Source: Planococcus citri (Eukaryota; Arthropoda; Insecta; Hemiptera; Pseudococcidae). From it: a stretch of 64,000 nucleotides of DNA. Below are positions 36,097-47,631 of the stretch, one piece after another (the first letter of the stretch is position 1; each line of letters starts with the position of its first letter). Below the pieces are notes generated by a model that had not been told where the DNA came from, ran no database searches, and was given only the letters and a program-made list of their open reading frames with translations. The DNA is taken from positions 71,015,469-71,079,468 of the forward strand of contig NC_088677.1 in assembly GCF_950023065.1 (NCBI RefSeq), written 5' to 3'. A program made the position numbers and the translations under genes.

Positions 36097-36929
36097 GCTC
36101 AAGACACGCTCAAGAGGTTCCCTTGTTAGTATATTTTTTTTATTACCTACTTTATTTCAATTACATAAATTTTTCTTTTAATATTTAACTTATTTTTATT
36201 AAATTCAAATTATAAAAAAAATATAATATTATCAACTATTTTATTTATTAGATGATTTTTTTCAAGAACGAATCTGAAGTGGGAGGTTTGGGGCCAAGTA
36301 CTCTATATTTATCATTTTTTTCATTTCAAGTCGTTAATTCTTTTCAACTTCTTTAATTGATTTTTTAAAAAAAGTACTTAATACTTACTGACTTCAGCTT
36401 AGAAATGGAGGAGGGGGAGGAGGAGGTTAGAAATGGTTTCAGGTTATTTTTGATCACATTTCATTCAAGTTCAATTTCTCATTGAAAAAGAATTGGAATT
36501 GAATAAAGTGCTTTTTTAAATTACGTTTTGATTTCAATATTTCTTGAGCCTCATTTTATAGCTATGTTATGACGCCACCTCTTGAAAATAATTGATGATT
36601 AGACAACGGATATTTGAAAAGCAATCCAAAACAAACGAATTTGTGCTTAAAACACATTTAAAATAGTTTTAAACGAGAAAAATACGTTTCAAAACAAAGA
36701 GAAAAAAAACTTTTTAAATAAGTTTTTGTACAATTCTGCCTGTAAGTGCACAAAATACCCATTTTTCAACTTATTTAAAATTTTAACCAAAAATATGAAT
36801 TGAGGCTCGACTTCTGCTCAGATCTGGGGAGGGGGGAGGGTTCGAAATGAGTTTCAGGTTATTTTTGATCACATCGTGAAAAGATAATTAAAATTCGAAG
36901 AAAAAACCCATCGCAAACGTTTCATACTT
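36097..36929. other. No gene recognised
   Basis: AT-rich sequence containing a diverged direct repeat: GAAATGRKTTTCAGGTTATTTTTGATCACAT-type words at about 36,430 and 36,847, each after a purine-rich GGAGGGGGAGG run. Possibly remnants of one dispersed repeat. Confidence 0.45.
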
Positions 36930-36935
36930 TTTATT
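36930..36935 (-). terminator. Candidate poly(A) signal of the ZCCHC-like gene
   Basis: AATAAA on the minus strand about 1.29 kb past the stop codon of the ZCCHC-like gene (38,222). The interval 36,936-38,221 would be its 3' UTR. Other AATAAA words occur nearby, so the exact site is uncertain. Confidence 0.3.
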
Positions 36936-38221
36936 AACTGATTTTTATAAAATGTACAATAATAATATTATAATTTAAAATTACATTATACGAACACAAA
37001 ATACAACATAGAAATTTAATGGAAGCAGTTTTAAGATTTAAAACCAATTCAAAAAAAAAAACAAACATCGTAAGCTCTATACATATAATTATTACGTTAA
37101 CTCATGTATTCATTTTTTTGGTTTTTATATTTTTTTCATTTTTTTAACATTTTTCTTAACACGAGAGAATAAAAATTTCGAATTTTCGACGAACGATATT
37201 TACACACAACGCGTTACAGTGATCACATAACGAAGTAAAACTTACCGAATAATAAAAAAAAAGAGGAGAAAAAAGTCGAAAAAAAAAGAAAAGAAAAAAA
37301 CGCTCAACGAAAAATGATTAATAAAAAAACATGGTTATTGTTTTTTTTATTTTTTTAGATTTTCTTAATACGATTATTGAACATAACGGGGAGTTTTAAA
37401 AAGATCGAGATCGATCGCAGAACAAATAAAAATACAGGCGAAGCCTTATTACCGGGAAAAGACAAATAGTTTCGATTACAATACATAGTCGATCTCGTCG
37501 CGCGCGTCCTCTAGCTAAAAGTTGAATGAAAATCGCGAAAAAATAAAGCGCCTTACTTTGATTGTCAATTGTCAATATAAATATCATTCAATTACCAAAA
37601 AAGTGGATATGTGCTCAAAAATTACGAGTATAGTAAGCATATTATTGCGTAATGTAGTACGAGAGTAACAATAACAAACAATGAAAGACAACGGTCTTCA
37701 ATATAGTATCTTTAAAAACTTACATAGCCTAAAAGCGTATAGGTATGTATCTTACTACAAGTAACAAACTAATAAATCATATCGTAAGTAAACCTGATTG
37801 ATGATCGTTCACGTTTTCCGGAAGAACGAACCGAGAATTTTTCATAAATTACGAATGTTTCATCACTGGCAGGCAGGAGAGGGGAAAGGGGGAAAGGAGA
37901 GAGACGAGACAATACTTTCAGTTTCAGAGATACTACGAGTACACACATAGCTACGTACGGTTAAGAAAAATGATTGTAAAAAAAAGAATATAATACGTCC
38001 GGGTATTCTGCAAAATGTATCCCTGCTTACACATACAAACACACACACATACATACATACCAATGTACAACATACATACGATATAACACGACTGCAGCTT
38101 GACTAAAACTAATAAGTATCTAACTTGGTCGCGCATCGATGACCGGTATAAGAGGCGAAATTTATTCCAGGTACTCGGGCAGAGGCTGCGTAATACAAGA
38201 CGAAGGATGCGACCTGCGCAT

Positions 38222-41200
38222 TATTTTTCAAACGAATTAGGAGCTTCGACGGGAGCGTAATCCAATCTGTACTGACCTGTACGAAAAAATAATACATATT
38301 AGTATTTTAATATCTAGAGATTGTTCGAACAACGAAATGAAATCGTAGAAAAATATAATCATGGGACTCAATGAATTTTTTTCAATTTGGAGACGTCAAG
38401 CTTCGAAAACTGTATTTTGGGATCATGGAAGGGCACCTTTTATTCAAAAATTGGACCGATTGTGGGCACTGAGGGATCGTATTGAAGAAATATACGAATA
38501 TTCGCACTCAGAACTCTGGAAAACCTTACAAATGATGTGTCACACGTCTTTTAATTTTTTTTTTGAATTTCGATCATGTTTGGGGCCACAGTGGGGCACT
38601 CAAAGGGGTCAGATCGAAAAAATAAGTGGATATTTGAGCTCAGGACCTTTGAATCAAAAACAAACGATATGTCACATGAATTTTGAAGTTTTTTCGAATT
38701 TGGATCAAAATTATGGACTCCCCCCTCCTCCCAAGGGTGTCCAAATCCTATTTCGAAAATAAGTATGCTAAAAAGAGCATAAAAAAAGATTGCAGTGTAA
38801 CTTTTACAAATTTTCAAATTTTAGTCTTCAGATTTGGTAAATTATCATCCAAAGTTGAGCTTTCATATTGAAATTTCAGCTTTTGATAATTGATTTTGAA
38901 TCTTCGATCCATTGTATTCAAGTCCCCGAGACCTGATCTGCACACCATGCAAGTTTAGCCAGCATCGAGAAATGGGCAGTCAAATTTTGTAGTTTAATAA
39001 AAACAAGGACCTCTCTCCCCCTCCCCTATGATGCGTAACAATAGATCTATTATTTTACCAAACCATCGCGAGGAACCTAAATACAAAAAAATTGAGCGAA
39101 ATCAAAGTACTAGACTTCATTTTTGGTTCAAGGTGGCATGCAGGCATGAAACTCACTATTTTATTTTTTTTAGTGACTTAAGTGACTGAAAAATAGCAAA
39201 AAAGTGACCAAAAATTTGAAAAAAAGTGACCAAAATTTTAAGAAATGTGAACAAAATATATATTATGTAGCGATCATCGGAGAATTTTTTAGTAACCATC
39301 CCCGCCCCCTGCATGGGCGTAGAAAAGTGTTGATGTATACCCAGGGGCGGATGGGGCACTTCGAAGTACCGGGATTTGGCGCCAGTTGCTGATGCGACGC
39401 CAGTTTTTTTGGGGCGATGATTGGGGGGAGGGAGTGTGTAACGAACGAATAAAATCATGTGTACTTTTTTTGAATTTTTTTACTTTGAATATTTTAGCCA
39501 ATGTTGTAATTTTGAGGGAGGTTTAAAAATTTCAAATTCGTCAACTTTTGAGGGAAAAAAACGCAAAAAGTTGCTGATTTTTTTAAAAATTGAACAATTT
39601 GACGAAATTGAAATGAGTGTATTAGATCTACATATTTACTGAACTAAATTAGAATTTGTATGCTGAATTAGGTCAACCTATAAGTATGAATTCGTAAAAA
39701 GATAGAACAAATTTTTGAAAAATTTACAGGTTTATGACTAAAAAAAAATCCACTTGCACCTACACTAAATTGAGTCAAATAAGTTGAATAAAATAGGTAT
39801 GAAACGGTGAACATTTTGCCAGAGCGGAGTGAGGGCGAAAATTTTGGAAAATCCAAACTTGAAAGGTGTAAAAAATGTTATTTTCGTTACTGAACATGCA
39901 AACTTTGGAGCAGATATCATCTTGGGTCCTATGTCGGAAAGAAAAACAAATTGGCCCGAACGAAGCGAGGGCGAAAGCTTTTGAAAATTTTCATTTCGAG
40001 ATGCCTAAAAACAAGGTTTTTTAAATGCAAGGAGTTTATTTTTATTTTTTTTAATTTTAGAATTAGAATGATGTTTTTTTAGGAAGTTAATTTTGAAAAA
40101 GAAAAGAGAACAAGCTCGAGCGAGGGCGAAAGCTCTTGCAAATTTGTATTTTGAGAAGAGGCATAAAAACGATGTTTTTTAAATGTGAGGATAAAGAGTT
40201 TATTTTTCGGCTTTAAAACTTAATTTTTTTTAGAAATTTTCATCTTGATTGTGAAAAATAAAATAAAACAAGCCCGAGCGAAGCGAGGGCAAAAGCTTTC
40301 GAAAATTTGTGTTTCAAGAAGTAAAAAATAATATTTTTCTTTTATCAGAGCTACACTTTCAGCACTGCTCCGGTGCCGAATATTTTTCTTTTTTACACGA
40401 CAAATTGTTAAAAAAGTGACCAAAGTCTTAAAAAAGTGACCAAAGTCACTTTTTTTGGCCATTTTCGCTGAAATAGTGACAAAAAGTGACTTGCACGTGA
40501 AATAGTGACAAAGTCACTTTTTAAGTGACCTTGTTTCATGCTTGGAAATGGGCCCTCTGAAAATGGAGAAAAAGGAAGAGGGCGAATGGATGTATTTTTT
40601 TAAAAATTTTTGTAATTTGAAGCAAGGTAGAGTCCAAGAAAAAATTTCTAGAATTTTTGTAAAATTTCAAACACCTTCACTTCTTTTTTTATAATTTAAT
40701 CGGAACCTTCAATATTTTGAGTGAGACAGTGAGATCGATTGATTGATTATATTAAAATGCTATCAAAGGAACTAGGGGCCAACTTTTGATTCGAATGGAA
40801 CCGTGATTTTTTGGTAAGAGTATGGTGTTTTACCCCCCCCCTCCCCCCAAAAAACAAATTCTGCTACCGAAATTGATTTTTCGATTTTTTTTGGCGAATT
40901 TTTAATTATTTAAAATTGACCATTTTTGACGATTTATGAATTTTTAAAAAAAAACAAGTCCACTTAGTAAAAGTAAGACGACTTAGGTCAAAAAATTTCT
41001 CTATGGAATTTTTATTTCGGCCAAGGGGGTGGACTCTCCGAAAATAGGAAGGGAAAGGGTCAACTTTTTGTTTCTGAACAATTTTTATTCTTTCGAATGA
41101 GGTTCTACATATTTGGTGCAGTTTTGATGAAAATCACAAAAAATTGAATTTGGGGGGTTTTGCGGATCTAATTTTTGAAATTGGAGGGGAGAGAGGGCTC

Positions 41201-44200
41201 AGAGCAAAATTTTTGATGGTAAACAAGCTGTTCGCAAGACTGAGATGTACAACTTTCGTATTGACAATTTTTCGATGGAGGCCATAGGTACAGAGATAGA
41301 ACAGGGTGTCTAGCAAAACTCCCAGACAAAAAATCGTGACTTTTTCATGACCTATTTTTACATTTTTACAATGAAAGAACCTCCCCCCACCCCATTAAAT
41401 AACTTGAAACTGCGAGGATTTTTTTTTAATTTTAGGCAAGTATGGGTATTTTAGTTTTTTTATTTTAAAAATTTTTCAAACACATTTTGATTTTTTTTTA
41501 CACCCTGTAGAACTATTTTCTGAAAAAGGGGAGGGGTGGACCGGCGTCAGGAACGGGGAGCCTTAAAAAAATGGCACACCGATTAATATTTTCCTAAATA
41601 TGTCCAAGATTACAATTCAAACATAAAATCACTTTCAAATTTAAAATCATGCGGAATTTTTTCATGAATTTTGGCCAAACAAAGCACTTGAGATATACGC
41701 CTGGAAATCGGGCCAAATGGCGATAAACTCTCTTAATATATCAAGAAATAATCTACAATTTCAATTCTAGAGAAATCGAAAATCGCTCTGGAGGCTCCAG
41801 AATAACCGGAGATGCACAGTTAATATTAATTTCAAGACAAATTTCCATCATTTTCATCGAATGTGTTTCCTTCTCAAAGAAACACAAATTATTGTCAAAA
41901 ACGGCCAATTTTGAATTCTTAAAAACTCGAAAAATCAATTTGGATCGCTGAATAAAATTTTGGTTATGATGAAATTCAATTTTGCGTAGTTCTGATGAAA
42001 AACACCATAAAACGACATCCGATTGTGAAGGCCATATTCGCACTTTCTTATTGAATTCTAGTGGTGGGGGGGGGGGGGGGTGCTTGGATCGATAATTTTA
42101 TAATGACTAAAAATTTTGTGAGGTTTCAATGCATAACTTTGGTTGACAAATTCTTCAATAAAGATCATAGATCTAGACATAACGAATTCTTTCCTAAAGG
42201 AAAATGAACATTTGAACAAAGAGTAAAAAAGGGCAAAAATGCATTCTGGACAAAATTATTTCCATTTGGGGGGGGGGGGAGGCTGAAATTTCTTAAAGCA
42301 TGAAACATGAATTTAGAGGGTTCAAAAATGAAGCTTTTGATACCGAACTCGACAATTTTAGAATCTATGTAAGATTTCGAACTACTCCACTCCCTCTATT
42401 AAAATCAAATCGCGACATTTTTGACAAATTTTATTATGAGAGTAATCACTTGCAAAAGGGGGGGGGGTCGAATTGAATATTTTATATAACCACCAAAAAT
42501 GTACAAAGTATTGACAGACAATTTTTAGTCGAAAAAAATTTCTAGCTAGTTTTTTTTTTTGGGGGGGGGGGACTAAAAATGTATGCGTTCCTGTTGTGAT
42601 TTTGAGAAAATTTTATATTTCAAATAAGGTTCAATTTTACGTAATTTCGACGAAAATTACAAAAAAAATGCGTCTGAAGGCAGAGTTTGGATGTTTTAAA
42701 CAACGCGATGTTTAAAACTGGGAGGGGGGGGGGGTTCAATGAAAAATTATTTGATGTTAAAAAAAAAAACCTGAATAAAACTCCTTATTCAAAATATGTT
42801 TTTTTTTCTCGAAATTTTCAGCCAGTTTTTGTATCTTTAATGGAAAAAAGGGGTAAAAATGGAAAATAAAATTTTCAACGTTTTTATTTTAAACAAAAAA
42901 ACACTATGTTTTTTTCTTTAAAAAAAAAAGTTTTTTTCCAAACTCTGTCTGAAGGCTATTTGCCTGCTTGATTATTAAAATTGCAGAAGTAGAAGGACTC
43001 AGAAAATTTTCCACCATATAAAAATTTTCGCAGGGTTTCAGTGTATTTGTTTGGAAAATTTTTCGACAAGAATTGTAGGAAATTAAAAAAAAATTAATCA
43101 TTCCATTTGAAACAATCGAAACGAATTCGATACAAATCAAAATACAGGCTTATCACCAGAAACTGATTTAGACATTTGCGTACCTTGTTTAGCAGCTTCT
43201 TCCATGGTAGACTCGACGCAAGCGTCAGCGAAATGATTCTGACTGCCGCAATTGTAGCATGAAAGCTTAGGAGGAACTACTGCGGGATACGTAATCGCAC
43301 CGTGAGGCAGGAAAGCGGCCGTTGGAGGCGGATAGTGGTGGTAGAGTACATCGGTATTGGGCGGAAACCCCGGATATCTTAGGAAACTATTCGGCCCAGC
43401 CGGGAACGCCGGATATGATCTGATGAAATGACTCGGCTGAATATAGGTGGTGTTGGTGACGGTGGCAGTGGCCGGATGAGTGGTGAACTGGTAAGTGGTT
43501 GCTTCTGTGTTCGTATACTGTTGAGGTTGCGATTTTCTCGGGTCTTCGGTATTGCCGTTAACGTTTTCGGCGCCCCGTCTTCTGAAACAAACACAGGTAT
43601 TAGTTATGGCTCGATTTGGATGGGGAAATTATCCATAAAAAGGTGAAATTTTGTCGTTAGGGACGAATATACGATTTTTACGCACTCACCTATTGTTACC
43701 TCGACCTCTGGTAAAAGAGTTGGCGTTCTTGGACCGGCCACGATTATTCATCACACGTCCGCGACCATGATACGACGCTGACTGATTATTGGTACGTTCT
43801 TCGCTGCTGCTATCGCCGGCATTGCCGCGTTCGTCGCTATTGCTATTCACGTTGCTATTGCTCCACTCACTGTTGCTACTCTTGGTCGATCCTACACCAG
43901 TAAGCACCGGAATTAGGTTAGGTTTCGCTTCGTCACTGCTGGCTACGCCGCCGATACCACCGCCGGCTTCTCGTTGAGCGCGACGTTCTCGCGCACCTTT
44001 CTTACTTTTGGCGAAATTCGCCTGCGGCAGCATCGGCGTCTGAGGCGGTGACTGGTCGGACGACGTCGTATCCGAATTCGAGCTATTCGAATTACCGCTG
44101 GCGGCTCCGCCGCTACCGGTTCCGCCGCCCGATTCTAAGCGTAGCATACGCATTTGATCTATACAAGGTCTCATATCAGCCGGGCCGGCTACGGCCGTCG

Positions 44201-44501
44201 AAGCTACGGGCACCGGACCGGTAGCGTTCGGGATCGCATTCGACACCGGATTCACGGCCAGACCGCAGGCTGCGGGTACGGCGACCGTGGCTGGAGATAC
44301 GAAACCGTTCATTTGGTTTGCAGCGGCAGTGGCGGCGCCGCCGGCTACGGCGCCGTTAGGATTAATAAGGCAATACTGGCAAGGATTTCCGACCGCGCAG
44401 GCTACGGCGGCGCCCGGCGGAGTCGCTACCGCCATCGCTGCCGTGTACACGAGTCCGGTCGCGGGTACCGATTGTTCGATGAACGCTTTTAGGTCGTCAG
44501 T
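38222..44501 (-). CDS. ZCCHC2/ZCCHC14-like zinc-knuckle protein, C-terminal exons
   Basis: Three minus-strand exons join in phase: 44501-43690, 43581-43184 and 38277-38222. The first is a low-complexity region rich in Ala, Ser, Asn and Gly with CQYC and an Arg/Gly-rich end (GRGRVMNNRGRSKN). The second is Pro/Tyr-rich and ends with one CCHC zinc knuckle, CYNCGSQNHFADAC. The last encodes GQYRLDYAPVEAPNSFEK and the stop. A zinc knuckle followed by a short xYRLxYAP tail is the signature of the C-terminus of ZCCHC2/ZCCHC14, which are linked to translational control and poly(A)-polymerase complexes. The 5' exons, with the PX/SAM-type parts, would lie above 44.5 kb and are not found in the window. 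The 4.9-kb intron between the last two exons is full of repeats. Family call moderate. Confidence 0.65.
39138..40542. mobile_element. GTGAC-rich element hosting a hAT-like insertion
   Basis: The left end CAGGCATGAAACTCACTATT at about 39,142 is mirrored on the right by CACTTTTTAAGTGACC followed by TTGTTTCATGCTTG near 40,542. Both sub-terminal regions carry AAAAAGTGACCAAA repeats. A second hAT-like copy sits between them, so this appears to be a host element interrupted by another. Target duplications are not clear. Confidence 0.55.
39342..40380. mobile_element. Non-autonomous hAT-like element, copy 2 (right end lost)
   Basis: It starts CAGGGGCGGATGGGGCACTT and follows copy 1 (7,856-8,965) closely, including the repeated CGAGCGAAGCGAGGGCGAAA-like motif. 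It stops matching near 40,380, where the terminal CCCATCCGCCCCTG is missing. No target duplication can be seen because the right end is lost. Confidence 0.8.
40543..43183. other. Intronic repeat remnants
   Basis: No gene. AT-rich DNA punctuated by many poly-G runs of 8-14 bases (for example near 42,065, 42,270, 42,460, 42,555 and 42,725). It also holds a short MITE (41,302-41,507) and remnants resembling the arms of the 34.8-36.1 kb foldback (CTCTGGAGGCTCCAGAAT near 41,790). It lies in the last intron of the ZCCHC-like gene. Confidence 0.5.
41302..41507. mobile_element. Short MITE with CAGGGTGT ends
   Basis: The 206-bp segment starts CAGGGTGTCTAGCAAAACTC and ends TTTTTACACCCTG, giving short inverted ends. 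A related left half (AAACTCCCAGACAAAAAGTC) recurs near 45,066. No clear target duplication. Confidence 0.55.
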
Positions 44502-45339
44502 CTACGGAATAGAAACAAAAAATTGCACATTAGAGTCGTGTAAAGTGATCAGATACACGTGAATACGAGTGATGAAAAGTTGATTTTTTTCTTATGGGTC
44601 TATTTTCGGACTCCGACGAATATTAATTCGACCATGCAAAGAGCAAACATAATTTGTATGTAGTTTAAACAGAGAAAAAAAAATTCATTCCTCCTCCTCA
44701 CCAATAAATCTTTCAAAGGATTTTTTTTTGCTCCAGTTGTTAATTTCCGCTCAGTAAATATTTAATTTAATTATTTTAAAATTTTCGATCTTACCCATCC
44801 CTCCTCTCTCTTTCTACCACGACCAGAAAATCGAATTTCCAGAAGGAGGTTGCCTTGGTAGCACATGAATAAAGTACATAATAAAACTGGCGTTTGAGGG
44901 TATTGACCTTTTCTGGGGTTGTGGAGCATCAATTTATATTTTTGAAAAATCAGTTTCACAATCTTCCCGTTGAGCTTCTTAAAAGTTATTTGCCCTCAAG
45001 CAGTAATTTACGAGTAAATGATCCAATTTGTGTCACTCTAGTGTCACTATAAATAATTGAGCTAAAACTCCCAGACAAAAAGTCATGACTTTTTCATAAT
45101 CTATTTTTCACATTTTTACCGCATAAATCCCCCCTCCCTCTCCCTCCCTCACAAAAAGGAAAAAATTAGAACTTTTAAACAGCGAAGAAATCGCACAGGG
45201 TTGATTTTCGAGTTACATTACACATTTTTTTTTCAATTTTCAATTTAGGAACCTCCGAAGATACAAAATTCTGGTTTGCGGAAAATGCAAGGCTCGTACT
45301 CAATTTTTTCCCTCAAAAAAATGTAACTCGAGTAACTAA
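44502..45339. other. No gene recognised
   Basis: AT-rich, presumably intronic upstream of the first visible ZCCHC-like exon. It contains a remnant of the CAGGGTGT MITE family near 45,060-45,150. Confidence 0.45.
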
Positions 45340-46300
45340 AAAAGCCTGAAAAATAACCGAAAAAGTGATAAAACGCGAATAAAACTTCTTAATGTGATGA
45401 AAAACGAAAATAAAATTTTGTTAATTTCAAAAAACTGGACTTTTTTACAACATTTTGGTAAAAAAAAGAATCGAGACCTTTGGTAATTTTTGGCAACAAC
45501 GTCAGAAAGTTTGCAACTTCTGATAAAAAATCTAATTTTGACAAACAGCGAGACTTCGACAATTTTAGCAAAAGGAAGGGATTTTCGGCAATTTCTAACA
45601 AAAAAAACACACACAAAACTTCTAGTCAATTTTTTAAAAAACTGATATTTTTTGGGTCGATTTTTTATAAAAAAAAAAAAAATTAGCAATTTTTTTAAAA
45701 AGCAAGACTTTGACAATTTTAGCAGAAACAATAGGTACTTTTTGAGTGATTTAATGGAGGAAAAAGCAACACCTTTCGATACTTAATTAGAGGCAAAAAA
45801 TAACATTTCTCGCAATTTTAGTCAAAAAGCGAGAGTTTTGGGGAATTTTTGGAAAAATGAAAGACTTTTGGAAACTTTTTGTAAAAAAAACGACACTTTT
45901 CAGCTATTTTGCTAAAAAGCGAAAATTTTTGTCATTTTTAAAAATGCAAGTTTTTTAAAAAAGTTTTTTGCAAGTAAGAGTTTGACGATTTCAGCAAAAA
46001 AAGGAGCTTTTAGCAATTTCTGGGAAAGAAACTGGAGTTTTGGGCAATTTTTGAGAAAAACTGAGACTTTTTGAATTCATGTGACGAAAGTGAATTTTTT
46101 CAACAATTTTGCTAGAAGGAGATGAATTGTTGTCAATTTTTTGAAATAGAAAATCATTGATAATTTTAACAAAAAGCAGGACTTTTTGGCAATTATTGGT
46201 AAAAAATGAAATTTTTTCGTAATTTTGGCTTTTGGACAATTTCTGGAGAGAAGTAGACCGTTTCGACTTTTTTTTTGGGGGGGGGGAAAGATATGTACTA
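45340..46300. repeat. Degenerate minisatellite, left of the Polinton
   Basis: Loosely repeated units of about 30-60 bp around GGCAATTTTTGGCAAAAAGC and AAGCGAGACTTTTGACAATT. The same repeat resumes at 62,358, directly after the Polinton, so this was one continuous array before insertion. Its open frames (for example 45336-45731 minus) are Phe/Lys/Leu artefacts. Confidence 0.7.
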
Positions 46301-46306
46301 CCTATG

Positions 46307-46745
46307 AGTAGATATAAAATGTATTTCCTGGCACTGGAGTAAGAATTCTTACAATACTTTTTAAATTCAAAAGTATGTGGAAACTTATGTGAAAAATTTC
46401 ACATAAACCTTCACATAGTTTTTCATTCAATCAAATGCAAAAATATTTACAAAACTTAGATATTGAAATGAAATGCAAAATTTTTTGCAATACTTAAACA
46501 TTTCAAACAAATGCAAAAATTTCATCAAAACTTGAACATTTCAATGAAATGCAAAAATTCATTCAAAACTTAAACATTTCAATGAAATGCAAAAATTCAT
46601 TCAAAACTTAAACATTTCAATGAAATACAAAAATTTCATCACAACATTACCATTATACCACTAGTTAAAGAAAACATTATCTCTAATAAAGCGATAACAC
46701 AAACACCAACACCTTTATCATAGAAACTGATTCTTTTAACTAATG
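46307..46745 (+). repeat. Polinton left terminal inverted repeat
   Basis: About 439 bp matching the right end in inverted orientation. From about 46,440 to 46,650 it contains roughly five tandem 38-bp units built around AACATTTCAATGAAATGCAA. The inner edge carries GATTCTTTTAACTAATG. Length differs from the right copy by a small indel in the last tandem unit. Confidence 0.93.
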
Positions 46746-46823
46746 CACCCACCACATGTGGAGGTAGTTATTGAAGAGAAATTTTTGCATTTGATTAAAA
46801 CAAATTGACATTTTTTTTTCTTT

Positions 46824-46840
46824 CTATTATAAAATAAATA
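46824..46840 (+). promoter_or_regulatory. Polinton promoter-like box before the left repeat-protein gene
   Basis: A T-tract followed by CTATTATAAA and then the ATG at 46841. This is the best example of a motif found immediately upstream of almost all genes of the element, on both strands. Confidence 0.6.
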
Positions 46841-47446
46841 ATGAACACTATTGAAAAGAGCCACCTTGAATTAATAAAAGATTATGTTGATTGGGAGGGA
46901 ATTTCTGAATATAAAAAACTATCAGAAAACTTTATAAGAGAATTCAAAGATGAAGTAGATTGGAGTGCAATTTCAAAATATCAAACACTATCAGAAAACT
47001 TTATAAGAGAATTCAAAGATCAAGTACATTGGAAAAAGATTTCAAGATATCAAGATCTATCTGAGTATTTCATAAGAGAATTCAAAGATCAAGTAAATTG
47101 GGAAAGGATTTCATGGCGTCAAAAACTATCAGAAAACTTTATAAGAGAATTCAAAGATGAAGTAGATTGGAGTGAAATTTCAGGAAATCAAGCACTATCA
47201 GAAAACTTTATAAGAGAGTTCAAAGATCAAGTAGATTTTAAATGGATTTCAAAACATCAAACACTATCAGAAAACTTTATAAGAGAATTCAAAGATCAAG
47301 TTGATTGGGAAAGGATTTCATGGAATCAAAAACTATCAGAAGATTTCATAAGGGAATTCAAAGACAAGGTAGATTGGAGAGGAATTTCATGGCATGAGAT
47401 GCTATCAGAAAATTTCATAATAGAGTTCAAAGACAAAGTAAATTAG
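46841..47446 (+). CDS. 23-residue-repeat protein, left copy
   Basis: The 201-residue product is about eight tandem copies of a 23-residue unit, LSENFIREFKDxVDWxxIS plus a short variable linker, encoded by 69-bp DNA repeats. The frame ends at a TAG at 47444-47446 where other units have a tryptophan codon. The same frame then stays open to 47,578 with a half-decayed unit and a unique tail, so the gene is probably truncated by one nonsense change. A paralogue lies at 56,055-56,744. Repeats of this style, from memory, occur in large DNA viruses and protists; I cannot verify this. Function unknown; a solenoid binding surface is plausible. Confidence 0.7.
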   Translation: MNTIEKSHLELIKDYVDWEGISEYKKLSENFIREFKDEVDWSAISKYQTLSENFIREFKDQVHWKKISRYQDLSEYFIREFKDQVNWERISWRQKLSENFIREFKDEVDWSEISGNQALSENFIREFKDQVDFKWISKHQTLSENFIREFKDQVDWERISWNQKLSEDFIREFKDKVDWRGISWHEMLSENFIIEFKDKVN

Positions 47447-47631
47447 TGCGCAATTTCAGAAAATGAAAAACTACCAAAAGAACTTAAAGACATAGTAAAT
47501 CGCAATATTTCAAAAGGCTTAATTGAACATATTTTATGTAACTTAGACTCAAGTAATATTCATATTGTCAGACTTTAATGATGTGAATAAAAAACTTTTT
47601 TATGAAAAATTTTTTCATAAAAGATGTAAGA

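Noticed and set aside
45336..46239. Phe/Lys/Ser-rich minus-strand frames beside the Polinton
   Set aside because: Translations of the degenerate minisatellite; similar frames occur on the other flank.
46841..47446. CRISPR-like array of 69-bp repeats
   Set aside because: The repeats are contiguous, in frame and encode a protein; there are no unique spacers and the host is eukaryotic.
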